Shown here: piece after piece, positions 44,501 to 45,974 of the stretch
How the letters are laid out: each line of letters opens with the position of its first letter
Position numbering within the stretch: the stretch's first letter is position 1
DNA from: Hyphochytrium catenoides
Lineage: Eukaryota; Sar; Hyphochytriomycetes; Hyphochytriales; Hyphochytriaceae
Assembly (NCBI GenBank): GCA_900088475.1
Contig: FLMG01000284.1
Span: 60,313-106,286, forward strand
Direction of reading: 5' to 3'
DNA: 45,974 nt
The notes under the pieces: generated by a model
Databases searched by the model: none
Seen by the model: the letters and a program-made list of their open reading frames with translations, nothing else
Told to the model about the DNA's origin: nothing
Translations under genes and position numbers: made by a program

Positions 44501-45271
44501 TTTCACTTGTCGGTGCAGCTCTCTATTCAGGGCTCAGGGCTGACGGATGCGGCCTTCCTCAATACACTGCAAGAGTTCATTAGGATGGCGGAGCCTCGAG
44601 TCTCCCAGCTGCACAATGAGCTCACTGCGCAGTCCTTACGGTTCCAGAAGCTTGTTCTGGCTTTCGGGGAGGATCCAAACCTTAGAGACACCGTAAGATC
44701 GTGATGAGTAGCGCTTTCATGTTCCCTTTCTTCTGTGGCTTTCGTGTCTTATCTTTAGGGTGCTAAAGGATACACCATTGTCGTATTGCTCAAACTTGCC
44801 TCACCCCTTTCGCTTCGTCCTTCTTACCTTTCTATGAGACTTAGGGACGAATTTTCTCCCTCCCTCGTATTATACCTGCAGGATCCTTGCCAAAAGTTCT
44901 TCGGCACATGGGACAAGTTCATCTCAGACTTCAAAGCAGCTCGTGCGGCCATTGTCAGAGAGCGGGAGCAAGAGGAGAGAGAAAGAAGAAGTGCAGCTGT
45001 GGCGGGAACCTCGTCAAAGAAGCTGCACACTGCGCCACCCCTCACTGTTGAGAACAACAAAGAGAATCTCTTTGAGATGTACAGCAAAAGTCAACAGGGA
45101 GATGCCTCCGAGATTATCAAAAAGTTCCGCAGCAGACATCAACTGTTAGCAACCCCTCATGGCTCTGCAGGAGCTTCTCCCAGAGGTCAGAGTGTGAGGA
45201 AGCGATCGGCTGAGTTGGCGTCGGACTTAGCCACTAGGTTAGCAAGCCAAACTCGCTTCACATCTGGTTAG
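38515..45271 (+). CDS. Diaphanous-type formin: GBD/FH3, three CCDC53-like repeats, FH2
   Basis: The start ATG is 38515 (MIPVLFKKKGPSKKAA); the stop TAG is 45269-45271; about 14 exons. The GBD/FH3 region runs 38.66-40.87 kb: AEVERLYAKALEEMALLPEA, KRQLISQH, SGGTKELLHFMAEV, ELLGCLKALMNNQ, TNKLIMEILSVICWY, TFINTLVSSCSRLEDRISVR, and a helical tail VQALVMIPPERS. A linker exon ends before 42548 and contains three 30-33 residue repeats (K-M-G-M-P-x-x-Q-I/V-x-x-K-M ... G-V-D-P-x-x-L). The FH2 domain (42.65-45.0 kb) has LIEGKRWQNCSIALARLR (the conserved Ile that contacts actin), FRALGSIPRLSARLEAISYR, VLAIGNYLNAQSVRGGAYGF with KLEVLTKL (the conserved Lys), and DPCQKFFGTWDKFISDFKAA. Formins nucleate and elongate unbranched actin filaments under Rho GTPase control. 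There is no long polyproline FH1. The junction at 38861/39090 does not keep phase, so a small exon may be missing. Confidence 0.9.
41781..42311 (+). other. Three tandem CCDC53-like K-M-G-M-P...G-V-D-P repeats in the formin linker
   Basis: Repeat 1 is 41781-41879 (LLKMGMPKEQIVLKMRVEGV), repeat 2 is 42000-42098 (LKKMGMPIDQIKMKMKAEGV) and repeat 3 is 42222-42311 (LVRMGMPLQQVKLKMKMSGV). Each then has D-P-x-x-L-D/E. The pattern is like the short helix-turn motif of WASH-complex subunit CCDC53 (K-M-x-x-x-G-V-P ... K-M ... G-x-D-P). The spacers are Ser/Pro-rich. Confidence 0.75.
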
Positions 45272-45974
45272 GAAGAACTCCGGAGCAATGAAAAAGCACT
45301 CAATAACCTAGTAGCATTTGATTCTTAGATGTAAGGGATGATTAAGTTGCAACCCGGCAGCGTTCATTGTAAGAAGTAGGAGGTCTATGACGGGACTGCT
45401 TGAGGATGGCTAACCTAATAGTATGGAGCAAAAGGACAGAGAGAGATCAACTAGCGAAGGATCTAGCTGAGCGAGGATTTGATTTTATCTCCCCCTCTCT
45501 TTAAGGGTTGGAGGTCATTCACAAGCCACCCCCCGAGCAGTGAAGCCATGTCAGAGCAAGGCTGATACTCCTCTCTCCTTTGTCAAGTGGGCACTCTTGC
45601 CACGTTCCTTGTGTGGCTCTCTCCTATCTTATCGCTTTGTAACATGCCAGGAGCAAGCTACTCGACCGCAGGAGAGAAGGAAAGAGCACTGGAGCTGAGG
45701 CAAGAGACTAGGTGCAAGAACGAAAGATAGCGTCAGCAAGAGCTAGCAAGTGGAAGAAGAAGAAAGGTGAGGGAATAAGACAGATCCAGAGTGACAGAGG
45801 GATAAAATTTAAGCGAGAGAGATCGCAAGAGATAGACAAAAACAGATGAGAGAGAAAGCATAAGTCGGGAAAGGAGAGCAAGACGGAAGAGAGAGACTTA
45901 GCTAGAGGACTTGCGAGAGCGAGCGAGCGGGAGAGTATGAAGATGCAAAGAGAGAGAGAGAGAGAGAGAGAGAG
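45272..45974. other. Purine-rich 3' flank ending in a GA microsatellite
   Basis: There is no gene. GA content rises after 45640, and 45945-45974 is pure GA repeat to the window edge, which may be an assembly break. Confidence 0.7.

Noticed and set aside
1-45974. tRNA, rRNA, CRISPR array, complete transposon or integrated virus
   Set aside because: I looked for B-box motifs, regular spacer repeats, terminal inverted repeats with transposase, and reverse transcriptase or integrase motifs, and saw none.

Overview
The window is intron-rich nuclear DNA from a eukaryote, very probably a unicellular protist. Most genes are cut into short exons by GT-AG introns of roughly 60-350 bases with CT-rich 3' ends. 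I see no bacterial operons, ribosome binding sites, rRNA, tRNA or CRISPR. The gene content (diaphanous-type formin, RBM39-type splicing factor, PRELI protein, PTPMT-type phosphatase, PDI, OTU protease, TIR protein) is eukaryotic. A stramenopile is my best guess, from the flavour of the F-P-K-I protein (2.8-4.9 kb) and of the formin, but nothing here proves it. UAA, UAG and UGA all appear to act as stops, so the code looks standard. Nearly all gene models below were assembled by eye from exon reading frames and splice phases. They need transcript support.

Layout. 1-1242 (+): 3' part of a TIR-domain gene. 1.2-2.8 kb: mostly non-coding, one doubtful exon. 2815-4888 (+): 461-residue acidic/coiled protein, four exons. 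5266-7074 (-): OTU-type cysteine protease with an N-terminal helical domain, four exons. 8227-10651 (+): RBM39/CAPER splicing factor with an RS domain and three RRMs, eight exons. 11.15-13.1 kb (-): unrecognised multi-exon gene. 13.1-20.2 kb (-): large multi-exon gene with Cys/His clusters, IQ motifs and a Tudor-like module. 20675-21592 (+): intronless GNAT acetyltransferase. 21.6-27.1 kb: gene-poor, with tandem duplications, a promoter-like CCAAT/TATA region and a few orphan ORFs. 27148-28750 (+): two-pass membrane protein, six exons. 28.8-30.2 kb: purine-rich spacer with hairpins. 30289-30867 (+): PRELI/MSF1 protein. 31409-32261 (-): membrane-anchored PTPMT1-like phosphatase. 33045-37217 (+): PDI with an EGF-like module at its N terminus. 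37446-37847 (-): small membrane protein. 38515-45271 (+): formin. The window ends in GA-rich DNA.

How the genes may relate: as expected for a eukaryote, most neighbours look functionally independent. The one suggestive pair is the convergent PRELI and PTPMT1-like genes; in other eukaryotes both families act in mitochondrial cardiolipin supply. The most unusual architectures are the formin with three WASH-CCDC53-like repeats where the FH1 polyproline tract is expected, the EGF-PDI with CQKC and CQPC motifs, the OTU protease whose catalytic Cys is encoded across a splice junction, and the Cys/His-IQ-Tudor protein.
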